64,000 bases of DNA from Istiophorus platypterus (GCA_016859345.1 CM029124.1:11603980-11667979), one strand, 5' to 3'. Positions 11,131 to 24,811 are shown, counted from the stretch's first letter. Translations and numbers: made by a program. Notes: generated by a model not told the origin, from the sequence alone.

Positions 11131-14100
11131 ATATCTCACAACAATGATCAAGAAATAAAAGTTTTAAAAGCAAAACTGAACATTACAGTTATTTAGTCAA
11201 TACCTGTATTTTGTTGTTTGCTTCAGTAAAACTCTTGACTGTTCACTTGTCTATGATAATCTAATGCTCATGATTCAGGGTACACATTACATAAATATTT
11301 GCTTCTCCTCTTTCTAGAAAACACTTATTAGAAAGTTTCCCATGTAGCAGAAATATGGTGTTTGTAGTCGGAGCCTTGGTGTTGTTTTGTGGTTGCTGGG
11401 TGCTGTGAGTATAATTCATAGCCCTGGCTCACCGTGTCCATCTGTAAAAGGGGGAAACCTGGACCTGGTGTGATGGTACAAGATAAACCAGCACCAAGGT
11501 AAGCTCCATTAATAATTCTCTTATTTGGGAACAAGGCCCTGTGCTTACAGAATACAGGGCAGTCCATCTCTTATAGTGGAGTAGGGGTGGGGGTAGAGCG
11601 GAAAAAGAAAGAAGTATAAGGTCAGCAGGGAGAGACTCCCTCTTCCATTCGCCCCTCCTTTCCTCCACCTCTCCCCCTTAGAGTGATAGGCCCAGGTTTT
11701 CCAAGGTAGTGCATTTGTCTGTCAGGAGTCTTGGCTGGCTGGCGTGATTTAGCTGCTGTCAGTTGATGCTTGTGTCCAGAGGATGATAGCGGCTGGCTGG
11801 ATGGGGGGAAATTTGTTACCTTTAGCTCTGACAGGGAGATAATTGCTGATGGTTAACAGAACAGTATGGAATCCAAAGGGTTGGAAGCAGAGAGCAAAGT
11901 AATAGGATACACAGCCACTGGGTTTAGCTCATATTTCTGCCTACATTCACCTAATCTAACACACTGTCTGTCTCTCTCCCTTTACCCTTCCACCTTAAAC
12001 TACAGTTAAAGATTTTTATTAGTCTAATAGTTTAATAATTCAGTGCTAGAATAAAGGTTGACAATTTCAAACCAATGAAATACATCCTTCTGCTCGAAAT
12101 TGCATAATTTTTAACAAGCTTAATGTTTGGGAATAGTTGAATTTTACAGACATGTATAGACTCAGTAGCAGGAGATGGCGCGAGATGATTTTTCTCTTTG
12201 TATCACTGCCAAATCCTGTAAATTTTATCTCTGTTTCCCTTTACAGATGTTTGTGATTGGTTGTTGTAAAAACTGAGCTTAGAGTACAACTGTTAAAAAA
12301 AAAGTCACATCGCGGTCAATAAAAGAAGAGTGAATCTGTCTGCGTGTCTGTCTGTCTCTCATCATTGCAGTGGCAGGGCCTCGATGCTGCTTTGCACCTC
12401 TAATTACAAGAGAACGGCAAATTTCTGGGCCTCCCTCTATCCTTTAGGCCCATTGACTTCATCCTCACATGTCTGCCCTAATCTCTCTCTCATATCCAAG
12501 ACATCCACAGAGGTGCCTCCCAGTGCTGGGATCAGGACTGCCGTCAGTCAAGCCATCCAAACTGCCAGCAGCATATCACAGAGAGAGTTAAGTAGGAGGC
12601 GGACCTGAGAGTGCAAGTGTGATAGGTTGACAGGACATGACTGACAGGTTAAACCCCTGGTTAATTGTCTTCTCCTCCTCACATTGACATGGAATCTGCT
12701 GGGTTGTAATACTGTGGGTGGAGTTAAGCAGCTTACTTGGGATGTCACTCTAACAATTAACATCATTTGTTTTGTTTTGTTTTTCCTTCACAGTAATTTG
12801 AATAGGAACCATACTTTGCATCAAGAAATCACTGCACAATTGGAGGGAGAGAGAATTTTCTTTCACTATTCCAAAATCAATTATTTCCATTGTCAGCTAT
12901 CTTAAAATTTAATCTATATCTCATATAATTTTGATATTTGTTGATATTATTTAGTGTTTTTCAAGCTAAACCTTCGGTTGGCATTATTAGTCCTACTGTA
13001 TTTTCAGTCAGTTTTTGATGGGCTACCTGCATTAATGGGCAGCACTGATGGGATCTTAATACCTTGTCACTCCTAGGTTGACCTCAGCCTCATATTTTTA
13101 TTTTCTCTCTGACAATGATAGTAATAGGAAATATTGATTGGCAGTGCAGTTAAATTTTCAGCATAGTCATTTAATATGTCAGGAGAACCAGTTAAACTGT
13201 CAAAAAAATCACTTGAGGACTCTTCTTAAAGGCTCTCTAAAAAAAAAAAGATCTCTCTCAAACAGGAAATGCTCCCATCTTCACTGAATTACAGTGCTTT
13301 TTATTGACTTCTTGTTCTGCATGTGGTTGGACAGGCTGTGTATAGAATCGAATATGATACTAAATGCTTTTTTCATTGCAGATATGCAAATTTGCACAGA
13401 GTAATAGAAAATAATGTAGACACAACACAATAAATGAAGTAAGAAAGTTAACCATAGGGTCAGTTCAATGACATCAGTAACATTACAAAGGGGTGAGTAA
13501 TAAAAGTAAGCTAATACCAAAAGGCTAACAAGGAGTAAGTACTATGTAGATTGTTTTTTTAAAGAGGAATTAATATTGGATGAACAGAGTAATGGAATCT
13601 TAGACATGGTACTGTTTTTTTTTATATGAATATAACCTACAGTGTAAACACCTAACACATACTGCAGCTTGCTTTGGATTTCTTTAAAAAATACACAATG
13701 GTATACATTTTGATATGTCGGTGATTTAGGGGAGCTTTAAAGAAAATCCCTTCCTCAGATCTTATCTGTGCTGATGTAAGGCTCGTAAACATTTCCCATC
13801 ATTTTGATCTGTCTTGTTGGTGTTTCCTGGGCAGCCTTGCCTGTCAATTAGCTGTCTCTTTAATCTCCAGCCCCCAACACGGAAGGATGTATGATGCAAT
13901 AAGTGATCTGATGGTAAAATGATCGTTGAGTGAACGGTAATAGCAATTTTGGAGGGATTGGAGATTACTTTTTCATTAGGATTATGTTGGACATCCAGCT
14001 GTATGTCGAACATGTGAAAATAAGGTTGTTACTGGTGATATGAGACAACAGCGGGAAAGCACTGATGCACTATATGTGTTAGGTATTTTAGAAATACATC

Positions 14101-15006
14101 AAAATTTGGGATACAGTTTACCAGCAACAGTAATTTGTTACACACCAATTTCATTCAGCATTTCAGATTCAACAAATCTATAAAGTATTTGAACGATAAA
14201 TTCATCATAGCAAACAAACTACATTTCACTTTAGTATTTCCTAAGTATAGACCCAAATGATGTTCAAAGTTACAGCAATTTAAAATACTATTCAGTGTTC
14301 AGACTTTCCTCTTAATGCAGAGTAATTCTTACAAAGGTTGTAGAACTAGAAAACATACAGTTGGTATGTCTGATACAGTTGTTCAGTGTTGGAGAATTGC
14401 AGATAAAAGACTGGTCTCGTTTTTTTCAGCTTCAAGCTAGCATAGCATGAAATGGAATGTCTTGTAAACAATACCATAGAGCTACCATACCAACTTCCTT
14501 CTGCAAGGACCAAGGAGTCCTGCTTAGTGTCTGGTGTTGGTTGAGGAGCGATAGCATGGCTGCCTACACAGTTGACTTTCAATAACAACAGTGTTCACTT
14601 TTCCACAGAGCTGAAGCAATGTTATTTGAAGATGTTTAGCGAGGGGCTTGATTGAATTTGCCCCTCGGTGCAGAGACAGGCTCCATTAGGCAGCGGGCAA
14701 CAGGGTCTGGGGACAGACCAGTTGGAGAGATAAGAGGGGGAGCTGCCAGTGTAGTATGGCCTCAGACCCAGAGCAGGGGTTTAGGGAATAAAGCTCCATA
14801 ATAGCTGGTCCAGGGTCAGGTAGACAGCCTCCTTCTGTCCGACCCTTCTTGGTTAACTAACATTCAGCAGCCTGGAGCACAGTAGACTATGGAATGAGGG
14901 AGGGAGAACAAAGGTTAGTATGGAAAAGGGCTAACATAGTGATTATATCTTGAGTAAACTCTGTTTAACTGCCTCTGTAAGTTTAGCATATCTGATTGAG
15001 GTTCTT

Positions 15007-15118
15007 CTGTCAGTCATTGACGCGGAAATTGTTTGTGACAGTAACAAGCTGCCTAATCACTTGATTGATGGATGGGAGGGAAGGCTGTTAGATTGTTAGA
15101 TGGACATTTCCATGACAG
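15007..15118. promoter_or_regulatory. Candidate PBX/HOX-MEIS composite enhancer
   Basis: TGATTGAT (15062-15069) overlaps TGATGGATGG (15066-15075). Both are bipartite PBX-HOX recognition sequences of the kind known from Hoxb1-type hindbrain enhancers. MEIS/PREP-type TGACAG motifs lie around them: the reverse complement CTGTCA at 15007-15012, then TGACAG at 15036-15041 and 15113-15118. The motif grammar is right, but TGACAG is a frequent hexamer and GATGGATGG could be a minimal GATG repeat. Confidence 0.25.
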
Positions 15119-16734
15119 TGAGACTGTGTTTTCAAAGTTAATCAGACTAAATTGACCATCAGTTGCACCCTACTTCTCTGCTATATTTATACTTTTTCTC
15201 CAAAGGCCTCTATCATCAATGCCGATGTGTACTGCAGTGCTGTTTGCTATAGGAAGTGGGTGATTGTGACAGTTGGCTTTCTCTCGTGTTTTATGTACCT
15301 TAAGTCTGTGTGTGTATCTGACTACCACGGCCCTTTTCTCTAGGCCCTTGGCCCCTGGCCTCTATCTCCTGCTCTCCCTCACAGTAATGAAGCCTGCCTT
15401 TAAGGAACCGGGTGCAGGCAGTGAGGCATCACAGATTAGGTCAGTGGAACGGCTAGCGGGCTGAGCATGATGGATGAGGGCCAGAATGAGTTTCTGCCGC
15501 GGCTGTATTGTGAAATCTTTTCATTGTCACCGACGGGCCTATGAGGGCCTGATGAATGAGGGAGCAAGTGTCAGAAACGCCCTTCCACTGCTCCCCCTTC
15601 TGCTCCTTTAATATCTCCCTAAGCTGCCTGCCTGCCTGCATGCTTTCCTATCCTGCCCTTTTTGACTGTCCGCACAGTTGGTTACAGCAGTATCGATAAA
15701 GTTATAGCTAAAAATAGGCCAGGTCCACCTCAGAGAGAGAGAATGAAAGCACTAATTAAAATGCTGAAGTCAATGGAATCACGGAAAGGCTGTCAAACTG
15801 GGGTTTTGGTGCACTGGCCTTCGAGTTCATAACTGTGCAAAACAAGTCTTGTTGCACTTTCACATTTGCTTCTTTCTCTTTCCTCCAATGCGGACGGACC
15901 TCCTGCTTTCACAGAGCAAGAGCGAGAGGCAGCGGGTTGGGGGGGGGTCTTTATGGGAAACGTTTGTGACCAGCGTGACAGCTCTGCTTGATGGATGGGC
16001 CGCCTCCATCTGGTTGCAGTGCATGTAATAAATATCCATGCTCGTGTTTGACCTCTCTCACTTACCAGACACATCTTTCACTTTTGGGACATCCAAGGGG
16101 GACTCACAATTATGCTCTGCACTCTCCACTAGCTGGGGTGTGGGGGGATAGCAGCTCTGTTTATGGGCCGCAGCCCAAGGGCAAAGAGTCAAAAAAATAG
16201 ATAGCTGTAAACAATGTTTCCATCGCCAGGAGAATTCTCCAGCACTCAATAACCTTTAACACCTCCTAAGCCCTCATCTCCCTGAGCTGGTTGCCTGTGC
16301 CCCAGAATGCATTGCAGTTCTGCACAAACCGCCTCCATCTTTTGACCAGTGATTTAGCTTGGTGTCTAACTATGGGTCGAAGGATCAAATGCCAACGCCT
16401 GTGTAAAACTTGTTGTAAAAAAAAAAAAAATGACAAAAAGAAAACAAATCCAACCAAACGAAATCCAATTTTGCCCTTTGAATTCACTGCTGTCTTGAAA
16501 AGATTTAATCATCTATCATATGGAGAAAGGGTTGTTGTTGAGGGCAACTGGATATGTGTTTGAGCCTTTCAAAAATCACGCTAGCCTCGTTATGCTCCCA
16601 CCACTGTTTCCTAATACTGAAAGAGGAAAAAACACATTTTCAATAACCACTACTACTCCTCTTTCACTGCTCATAAACAGAAGTTTGTGTTTTTGCCCAT
16701 AACAGTGACCCGGAGCATTAGGCTGTACAACTCC

Positions 16735-17350
16735 TCAGTGATAGATACAGATAGGCAGCCATTGGATTTTAATAAACATGGATAATAATGAGGCTGAAAA
16801 GCTGGGTGAATTGTGAAGCAGAAGGCTAATGAAGTGCCTATGTGGGCAGTATGTGAGAAATAACCTATAACCTATTAAGGAGCAGACTAACTCCCTCTGC
16901 CCAAGTCCTTCCCCCTGATTGAATTAGTGCACTCTTTAATTACTGAGCATCCAAGATGGGAGCTCTGAATCTAATTGAACTTTTTCATGCTTGCTGCACC
17001 CCAGCCAAACAATTTGTTCAGTAAAAAAATTGAATTAACAGTCTCACTTTGTCTCCTTTTTGCATTGATTTTTTATAACATTAGGACTGTCTCAGGAATT
17101 TCCAGGCCATAAAGAATCAAATCGCACAGCATTATTCACAATAACGCATATGTTATAATCGCAGGGAGAACTTACTTAAAATTCAATCCACTTTGGCATC
17201 ATTATCATGTATCAACATAATAAATGAGCCCTTCAGAGCATGGTAATTATAATTTGATAAATCATCAGCAGAAAATTAACTGGATGTCAAAACATTCATT
17301 GGAAAGGGTGATGAATGGTGGATGATTGTGGTGATGAATTGTGTTAATCT
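16735..17350. promoter_or_regulatory. Candidate conserved non-coding element
   Basis: About 600 bases with evenly mixed composition, no microsatellite and many homeodomain-like cores: TTTAATAAAC, ATAATAATGAGG, GAATTAGTGC, TTTAATTACTGAGC, CTAATTGAAC, GGTAATTATAATTTGATAAATC and TTCATTGG. This texture is typical of deeply conserved developmental enhancers, but no conservation data are available here. Confidence 0.22.
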
Positions 17351-20181
17351 GCGCAGTATGAAGCCAGCGAAATGGCTAAGCAGCCCAAGATGGATGGGCC
17401 ATAGAAGCTGCAAGGTCAGGACATACAACTGCAGAACGGCGGGAAGAAAAAATAGGAGGGAATGAAACAGGGAGAAAAGAAAGAAGGACTCTCTCTCTCC
17501 CTGTCTTTCTCCCTACTCAGAGCATTATCTGTCTTCTCACCACAGCAGTTCCTCGGGTTGGGTTTTAGGCAATTTAGTTTTAGTTTAGTTTTAGTTGTGA
17601 AGTTTACCCTTGAGTCAGTTTTGTTAAAGATACTTTAAAGATAATTTTAATAAAAATGATCGTGATGATTATTATATTGAGGATACTAACAATGTCTCAT
17701 AATTAGATCTCATATTAGATCACATCGTAGAGAATATATTTTGTAGTCCTTTGTATGGTGTACACACTGCAACAACACTGCAATTTTATACTGAAATGGC
17801 CATTAAAGGTTAATTTTAAGATGATGACATGGATAGACCAGCTTGATAAAAACTTGTGGAAAAAAATGCACACCAGGTTGGTGAAACTGCATTTATGCAC
17901 ATTTGATACACTCTGTACACAGTAGTCTACCACACAGTTCATGTATAGGAAGTCTGTCTGTCTCCAGTGTGTAGATACTGTATATAGGTAGATACTGTAG
18001 TCACTTGTAATACAACAGGGGAAAAAAAAAATGGTCCCTGTAATAATGGGGATGATTTGTGTCGGCATTAAAATCTACCTTTGCAAGTGTGATTTGTGCG
18101 TGGAGAAAAGCAAAAAGTAATAAAGAATAATAACAAAATAAGAGGTTAAAATTGCCACCTGTGTTATTGGCAGGGGACTATGTAGCCCTGAATTTAGCCT
18201 CTCAGGGTTTTCACAGACTCCAACAGTTTCAGGTTACTGCTGTGGTCTTGGAACGGGTCTGACAATCTGTGTAAAGTACAATATATGTACAGTATGTGCC
18301 TTGAATACCACTGAAGAATTCTTAAGGCAGAAACCCACCCATGCTATTGTATTTTTCAGGTATTCTGGGGAGTCTCTCTGTTAGGCATTTATACTACAGC
18401 AGTTGATGGAACCCTCTGATTGTTGTAGCACTACTGCTAAACCAGATGACTATGTCAAGCAGAATCAGTTCATGTTGTGCATTCAGAATGTTTCTGAAGA
18501 AACATGTTTCATCTGTCCTCTTGCTAGAAAATGTACCTATATGCTTTCTATGTAGCTTCTCTAGGCTACTGACCTGTGCAGTTATTACATACTTGAAAAT
18601 ATTTAGATTTACTCACTTCATGATAGCGGGGATGATGCTTGCAAAGAAGAGATTTGCACCGTAAAAGACTGCTAGATCACAAAACATGAATTTGTCCAGG
18701 CTAATTGATGGGTGATTACTTTGTCTGTCAAGTAGACCAATCACACCTCTTGTTTATACACATTGTCTCTGTAACCCCCATAGCTCAGATCGTAATTACT
18801 GTATTTCACAAGTATTACTGCTGTTTTGCTTTACAAAGAAACTAATGTATACTTAAAGTTAAGAAAAGATATTGGTACAGGGTTTAGTGCTACTTGCCTC
18901 AAGTATGCTGTTTTCGGTCTTGAGTTATTGGTGCTCTAATTGCTTGTGCTACTGTAGACTAACAAACAATTAAAAAAAATAATCCTGGAGTGGAAATAAA
19001 ATGCATCAGCACCAGAAAGCAACAGCTCTACTTAGAATGCACGTCTCGCACTGCTTTACCAGTCATACCATTAAGTCATACATTCATCATACATATGGAT
19101 TATTGCATGCTCATCTGACAGTTTACCACTATTTAACATTTAGCTAAATAGAGCTATACTAACTTTGTATTTTTGAACTATTCCATATTGTGTAATTCAA
19201 CATAACAAGACTTGAAAACTTTACAGCTTACACAAGACTACCATATCATAGCATATTTCAATTAGAAGGTTGTTGAGCTTCTTTCCAGTGGTTAGAATGG
19301 AAGGGCCCTCGCCAATGATAATGAAGGCTATTTCTACAAATAACAGTAATTACATGTCAGTGCTTTTGAAATATGACAAAGCAGACAATGTTGCTTTTAT
19401 TGAATTCATTATGTTGACAGGCACTTCATCCTTTCATTTATCTCCTATTCGTTATGGCCTGAGTGAACGTGCGTGAACTGACAACTACACTTGATGTTGT
19501 TATTCTCCATTTGTGGCTTTAGATATACTTTAAGGCCCAATTTATTTTTGTGTTCATGCTTGTCCATGACCTCTGTGGGGAGTTTGTACCTTCAGTTGTA
19601 AGTCTTGTGCTGTCGTTAAAGTGGCTTCACCACACAGAGATCAAAAGTCCCCCTTCACATCCTGTTACATTTCTAGCTGGGAAGTATTAATCTCATACAG
19701 AGCTTCAGACACCTCTTATCTGGCTGGCAGGTTGACATGTAAGGGGATATTTCGTCTTGATTCCAGCAATGAATGCAGCACACAAGCTCTCGCTTGGCCC
19801 ACGCTGCATATGGAAGAGGAGAAATCACACCTTTCTTTCTGTGACTTCCATTTTCATTTGTGCTCTCTCCACTCACTCTTTTCCATCTCTCTTTTTCTCT
19901 CTCCTGGAAATTATCACCAGCCATGTCAGGAGCCCTGTCGGATGGAGGGGGAGAAATGTGTCACACTGCTTCTTAAGTTTCTGATTGTCTAAATGACACA
20001 GAATCTCATCATACAGCTGTCTCCCTTTCTGACACTACAATTACCCATAATTCCCTCTGTCATTCACTGTCTCAAGGTTAGTATTTTATATCTTGAACAG
20101 AGGGCGAGGACATTTACATTGGTGGCTAGAATAAAAAAGGGACTGAAGAAACTCTTATTTTGTTGTGTGCATGTCTGTGTG

Positions 20182-20183
<2 letters not shown>

Positions 20184-20223
<40 letters not shown>
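20184..20223. repeat. (TG)n microsatellite, pure
   Basis: Twenty uninterrupted TG units. An uninterrupted tract of this length is expected to be length-polymorphic. Confidence 0.95.
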
Positions 20224-20224
<1 letters not shown>

Positions 20225-20828
20225 TACTGTGTTTTTGAAACCTTATTTAAAGTGGATATTTAAAACAGGATGTTTTTATTATCAAAGGCTTAGTTTGGCT
20301 ATTTATCAAGCTTGATTTTTTTTTAATTAAAATCCTACAAAAACAGAATGGTGTCTGGTTGAACTTCAGTGTTAGTTAAAATACATAATGTAAATTCTAT
20401 TTCCCCATTAACTTAATGACTTTGTTAATGACCAAGCACCTTGTTTCAGCTGATGCCATTAATCATCTTAGGTCACCAAAATAATATTCCTTGATGCTAC
20501 CCTTCAAAAAGTGGGTGTATTCTGTCCCTCTTGACAAAGTGTGCTCTATGAAAATGGTCCATTATCATGCCACATTTTACTCCATCATCTCTGATATTCT
20601 TATATGGTCTCTGGGTTAAACAGTACGTCTTCCCATCCTTTTTACCCCATCCCTCGAGTAAAGTGTTCTTCAAAGGTATATATTTCATTGCAAGCTGACA
20701 GCCTTGACACCATAATTGACCTGAGAGCTTCCATCTCACTCTTTTGAAATTCTCCGTTATAATGTGTGTCAACTAGATAAAATGATTTCCATCTCCACCT
20801 TTCTCGGGATTTCCATTTGCAAAGATTG

Positions 20829-20829
<1 letters not shown>

Positions 20830-20861
<32 letters not shown>
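20830..20861. repeat. (GACT)n tetranucleotide repeat
   Basis: About eight tandem TGAC/GACT units, with one imperfect unit (TTAC) at the left edge. Confidence 0.95.
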
Positions 20862-20862
<1 letters not shown>

Positions 20863-20898
20863 TAGGCTCCATTATCATTCTGTTTGAATGTCTGCGAT

Positions 20899-20923
20899 GG
20901 GGGGCCGGGGGGGGGGGGGGGGG
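20899..20923. repeat. Poly-G tract
   Basis: Six Gs, CC, then 17 consecutive Gs. This can form a G-quadruplex in DNA and is also a place where read errors in length are likely. Confidence 0.85.
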
Positions 20924-22751
20924 TAAATGATGTGAATGGATCCATTGTTTAAAACAGGTGCTCACACTTACATCCTGTACATTAGTCGAGCATGTGGGGC
21001 TTTTAGGTGGGTTAAATAGTTTGTGATAATGTTGGGATATGATATTCTCTGTGAATAATCCTTTGTTTTGTCTGACAGACTGCCTGATGTGCCTGTCAAT
21101 GTATCATGGCTTCATGGAAGCAAAATTGTTTTTTGGGCACTCTTTAAATTTGTAAATGAGCTCTATAATGTTCATATTATTTAACTGGAAATTATCAAGA
21201 ATGGGAATATAATGTACCCTTTAACCTTTGAGTATTGTTTTAGCTTACCAGGGCCAGTTCTCTTATTAATCTCCATTAAGAAAATACTTTTTCGATTTGT
21301 ATCATACATTTATGAGCAGTGTATAAGAATTTGTGTTAGCCTGAAATTTACATCTCAAAATTATACATACTAAGGTGGTTTGTTATGTGCACATATGTAG
21401 TATTGTAAATATCACGAGCATTTAACTGGTGTCAATTTATTGTTCCCAGATTCATCTTGGAAATAAATGCTAGATTTTCCCTTTTCCTGTCTCCTTATAA
21501 TTGTTCCATCTGTTTCCCCTCATGTTTTTTATCACTACAGTATGTCTGTCATATTTATCATGTCACATGAATCCACAGTCAAATCAAGAGACTCTTAAAC
21601 CTTTTTTTTCAGTAAAAAGACGAGCACCTATTCCTTCCAGTTCATTTTCTTTTATTTGTGCTTCGTTCTCACATGTGGCTATAAAAAGACAGGCTGTTTT
21701 TGTATGCCATGTCATATTATTAAGTTTCACGCTTGCTCTGTGAACCAGAGACATATTTTCTGCTCTCCCCCTGGCTAATTGGGAGATTGTTAGGACTGTC
21801 TCTATCCACAGCCTGATGCCCCCAAATGTGTCAATGTGCTGCTATGCTGCTGCTAGACAACATGCCTTCTTGTCAGTTTGGGGCATGTTTTTCAGAGCAG
21901 TTTGTTATTAGATTAATTAACACTGTATTGACAAACTGTGATAGGATTGCGACACCAAAAAAAGCCCCCTTTTAAAAGTGCACAATTGGAAAGTAAGAGA
22001 TAACATTTAAAGTGGTATCTCTTTTCCTGAAAGGGTCTTTGAGGAATTTTGTACAGAGCAGTGTACTGTGTGTTGAACAAATGTGACCCATGTGTTTATT
22101 TTGCCTTTGTCTGAGCTTACAAAGTAGAGAGGGGCTTTATATGCCTGAGTAAAAAGGCTTCAGGGGAAGCGGCACTTTTTAGGGGTAAATCTGGGAGGCT
22201 AAAACAAGCTTTAAAGAGGGTCCAGTCCCACTCAGGTTCACTGGTAAGCCTGTTGGACATCCAGCTTTGTTCCTCTTATAGGCTCCTCATAAGTGGCCTG
22301 ATGCGGTTGTCCCCTCATATGTTCCTCTTGTACCTCAGTTTGGCCAATTCGATGGCCTGAGTGCTCAAATTGAGCCATTTTGTTTCACTTTGAAACAAAC
22401 TAGGACCTATTATGCTTCTTTTTTTTTTCATACCCCTCCTTCTTGTCTCCTTTCCACGTTGGCCTTGGTGTATGTAGTTTGTCAGTCCCTCCGCCTTTCT
22501 CTGCTCTTAAGTTTGAAGCTCTAGCCTTGTGAGGGGTCAGTGTTTCCACTCCAGCAGTGTCAACTTCAATCTGGGGCGATTTGGTGTGAAATGTGTGCCA
22601 TGGTGTGGGGGCTTGCAGGTCAAAGCCCCAGTAATTGATGTTGCTTATTCATCTGCTTTTCCTTGTCTACTCTCACTGCAGCACAGCAGCCGTTTTTGTT
22701 TGTCTAAATTGTTTGAAGATTTACTGTAGGTCTTAGGGCCCTGAGAAGCAT

Positions 22752-22792
22752 CCCCCTGCTGCACTTTGTCTGTGTTCCTACCTAGCAGGGGG
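22752..22792. repeat. Short perfect inverted repeat (9-bp stem)
   Basis: CCCCCTGCT (22752-22760) is perfectly complementary to AGCAGGGGG (22784-22792), with a 23-base loop. There is no T-run after it and no gene context, so there is no reason to call it a terminator or a functional RNA. Confidence 0.6.
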
Positions 22793-22804
22793 TTCAGCAC
22801 TAGC

Positions 22805-22956
22805 GACACACAATGGTGCCTGCACAAAAGAGGCTTTCCCCAACACAAGGCCTGGAGGACATCTCCTAGCATGATACTGAGCTCTGGGGGACACACAATG
22901 GCAGAGGCACAAAGGAAGCTTCTCTTAAGACAGAACTCAGAGGACATCTAGCATGA
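22805..22956. repeat. Diverged tandem duplication, about 85-bp unit, two copies
   Basis: GACACACAATGG occurs at 22805-22816 and again at 22890-22901. The two following segments align: CTGCACAAAAGAGGCTT with AGGCACAAAGGAAGCTT, then GGAGGACATCTCCTAGCATGA with AGAGGACATCTAGCATGA. The offset is 85 bases at the left edge and 82 at the right, so indels have accumulated. The open frames across it are not protein-like. I know of no mobile element with this sequence. Confidence 0.7.
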
Positions 22957-23642
22957 CAAGCAGGGCAGCTCTCACTGTAATTAGCCATGGAGCCAGAATG
23001 ATCAATGGCCTTATGAGATCAGTGAACTATCAGTAAATAGTGTTAAAAAACAGAAAGGGAGGGAAAAGGTTACCAGCAGAAAGTTGGTCTTGTAATGCAG
23101 CAAGCCAAATGAAAAGGATGCACCATTAGTAGAAGATATGGCTATAGATAGATAAAGACAGCAGCGTTTAAATTTTCCCCTACTCTCCACCAAACTCTTG
23201 GGGCTTGCTGAACTCTCTTCTCCTCTGTTCTCTCTGAGGAGCGGCCTCTGCTAGCTGAGGCGCAGGATGAAATGCTGGCTCTTTTTAAGCACTAAGAGGA
23301 ACGTAATGATGGAGCCACGTTTAATCTGGCCCTCTAGCATGTCAGGCGGCTGCATGGGTGGTATGTCCTCCAGGGCCTTTGAAGAGGGCTGATTTAGAGA
23401 AGAGATTTGGATCATTACACAATAAAGAACACTTCATAAGTACTGAAGTGAGTTGGAGAAATGACGGTTAATGATGTTGACAGCAATTCACCTCTGCTGA
23501 ATTACAGAAAGATTTGACTCAACTTGCCTTCTTTAATGAGCCTCACTCTGTAAAGGTAATGGGCCAGCGGTAAGACAAGGAGAGAGGCGGGGAAGGGAGA
23601 CAGTGGGGAGAGGGCAAGAGAAAATGGGAGGGACATGTTTTA

Positions 23643-23668
23643 TTTCTTCTTCTTCTTCTTCTTCTTCT
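23643..23668. repeat. (TTC)n microsatellite
   Basis: Eight to nine TTC units forming a polypyrimidine/polypurine tract. It encodes a spurious poly-Ser run in one frame. Confidence 0.95.
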
Positions 23669-24791
23669 CTGGGAGCTGCACTACTGCCCGTGGTTTACGC
23701 TGGGCAGATAGGCTATCACATACCTCCCTTTAAGCTGTCATGTCAGGGAACTACAGAGGCAGAGAGGCCATCTGCAGTAAAGAGAGACTGCTAGTGCAAC
23801 AAGGTTGTCTGATCTCCTTTGTTAAACATGTGTTTTCAAAGCTGTGTGAATGTGGATCACTGTGTCTTACATTATAGCTTTGTTTCTACTATAAAAGTAA
23901 AAATCCTATTTGCTTTTGCAACATGACAGGTGTATACTACATATAAGTAACTCTTGGAAGGTGTCTACCTTCCTTTCAAATATTCTGTAGAATGGTAAAT
24001 AATTGCATTTTCAAACTGTGAAGTTTTTCATAATGTTAAGTGGTGTTCTTACAATACTTGTCCATCATTTACTATGATTTCTTCTAAGTCTGTCTTCTGG
24101 ATTCTATTATGTCTGCTTGGATCAAATAAGACTGTTTACACACTTCTGGAGCAAGGACACTGATTCCAGCCTACAGCTCATTTGCTATTTCTAATCATGC
24201 ATGTTTATGTGCAAGTTTGTGACAAAAAGCCTAACTGACAGCGCGACAGTTGATTTGCAGTTCTATTTTTTTCCCACTTCTGACTGTCATTCCATCAAAG
24301 TAACATATCTGTCGGTGTCTTTGAGTGTCTCACGCTGAATGATAAATATGTACATCCAAACTGGGATTCGGTGCCAATTATGCATTGACAGAGATGTCAC
24401 CGGGAATGTAACATTTAAATTAAAATGATGGCATTCAGTTTCAAACTGCCTTTTGCGATGACATGTTCTATTATCTCCTTCCATGGTGTAAGACAAGGCA
24501 AAAACAACAACAATGAAAGAAGGAACTATCCAAAAGGTCAAATCAATAACTTTGTTGTTTCTCTTCTTTTTCTTGTTGGCACACCTACATGTCAGTCATT
24601 ATGCCTATTAATAGGCTTTCAAGAGCCAAAACATGCTCCTGGCTTATATTGTCATCTTGGAAAAACTCAACACACTCATTACCTTCCCAGCATTCAAAGG
24701 CCCTAGAAACCTTTCAGCTTCTAACACTTTGATAGGTCAACGTTGGTACAATGTTACTACAGTTAAATTGATTTCCTTATGATGATTTTAC

Positions 24792-24811
24792 ATATATATA
24801 TATAATATAAG

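Larger units (their letters stand above)
11131..24791. other. Non-coding DNA, no exon recognised
   Basis: No protein-like frame was found on either strand. Separately listed items are a PBX/HOX-MEIS motif group (15007-15118), a candidate conserved element (16735-17350), microsatellites at 20184, 20830, 20899 and 23643, and an 85-bp tandem duplication at 22805-22956. The remaining DNA is ordinary AT-rich intron-like sequence with pyrimidine-rich patches, for example around 1.19-1.24 kb into this stretch and at 17490-17520. A short (TTTAG) imperfect repeat sits near 17573-17597. Confidence 0.6.
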
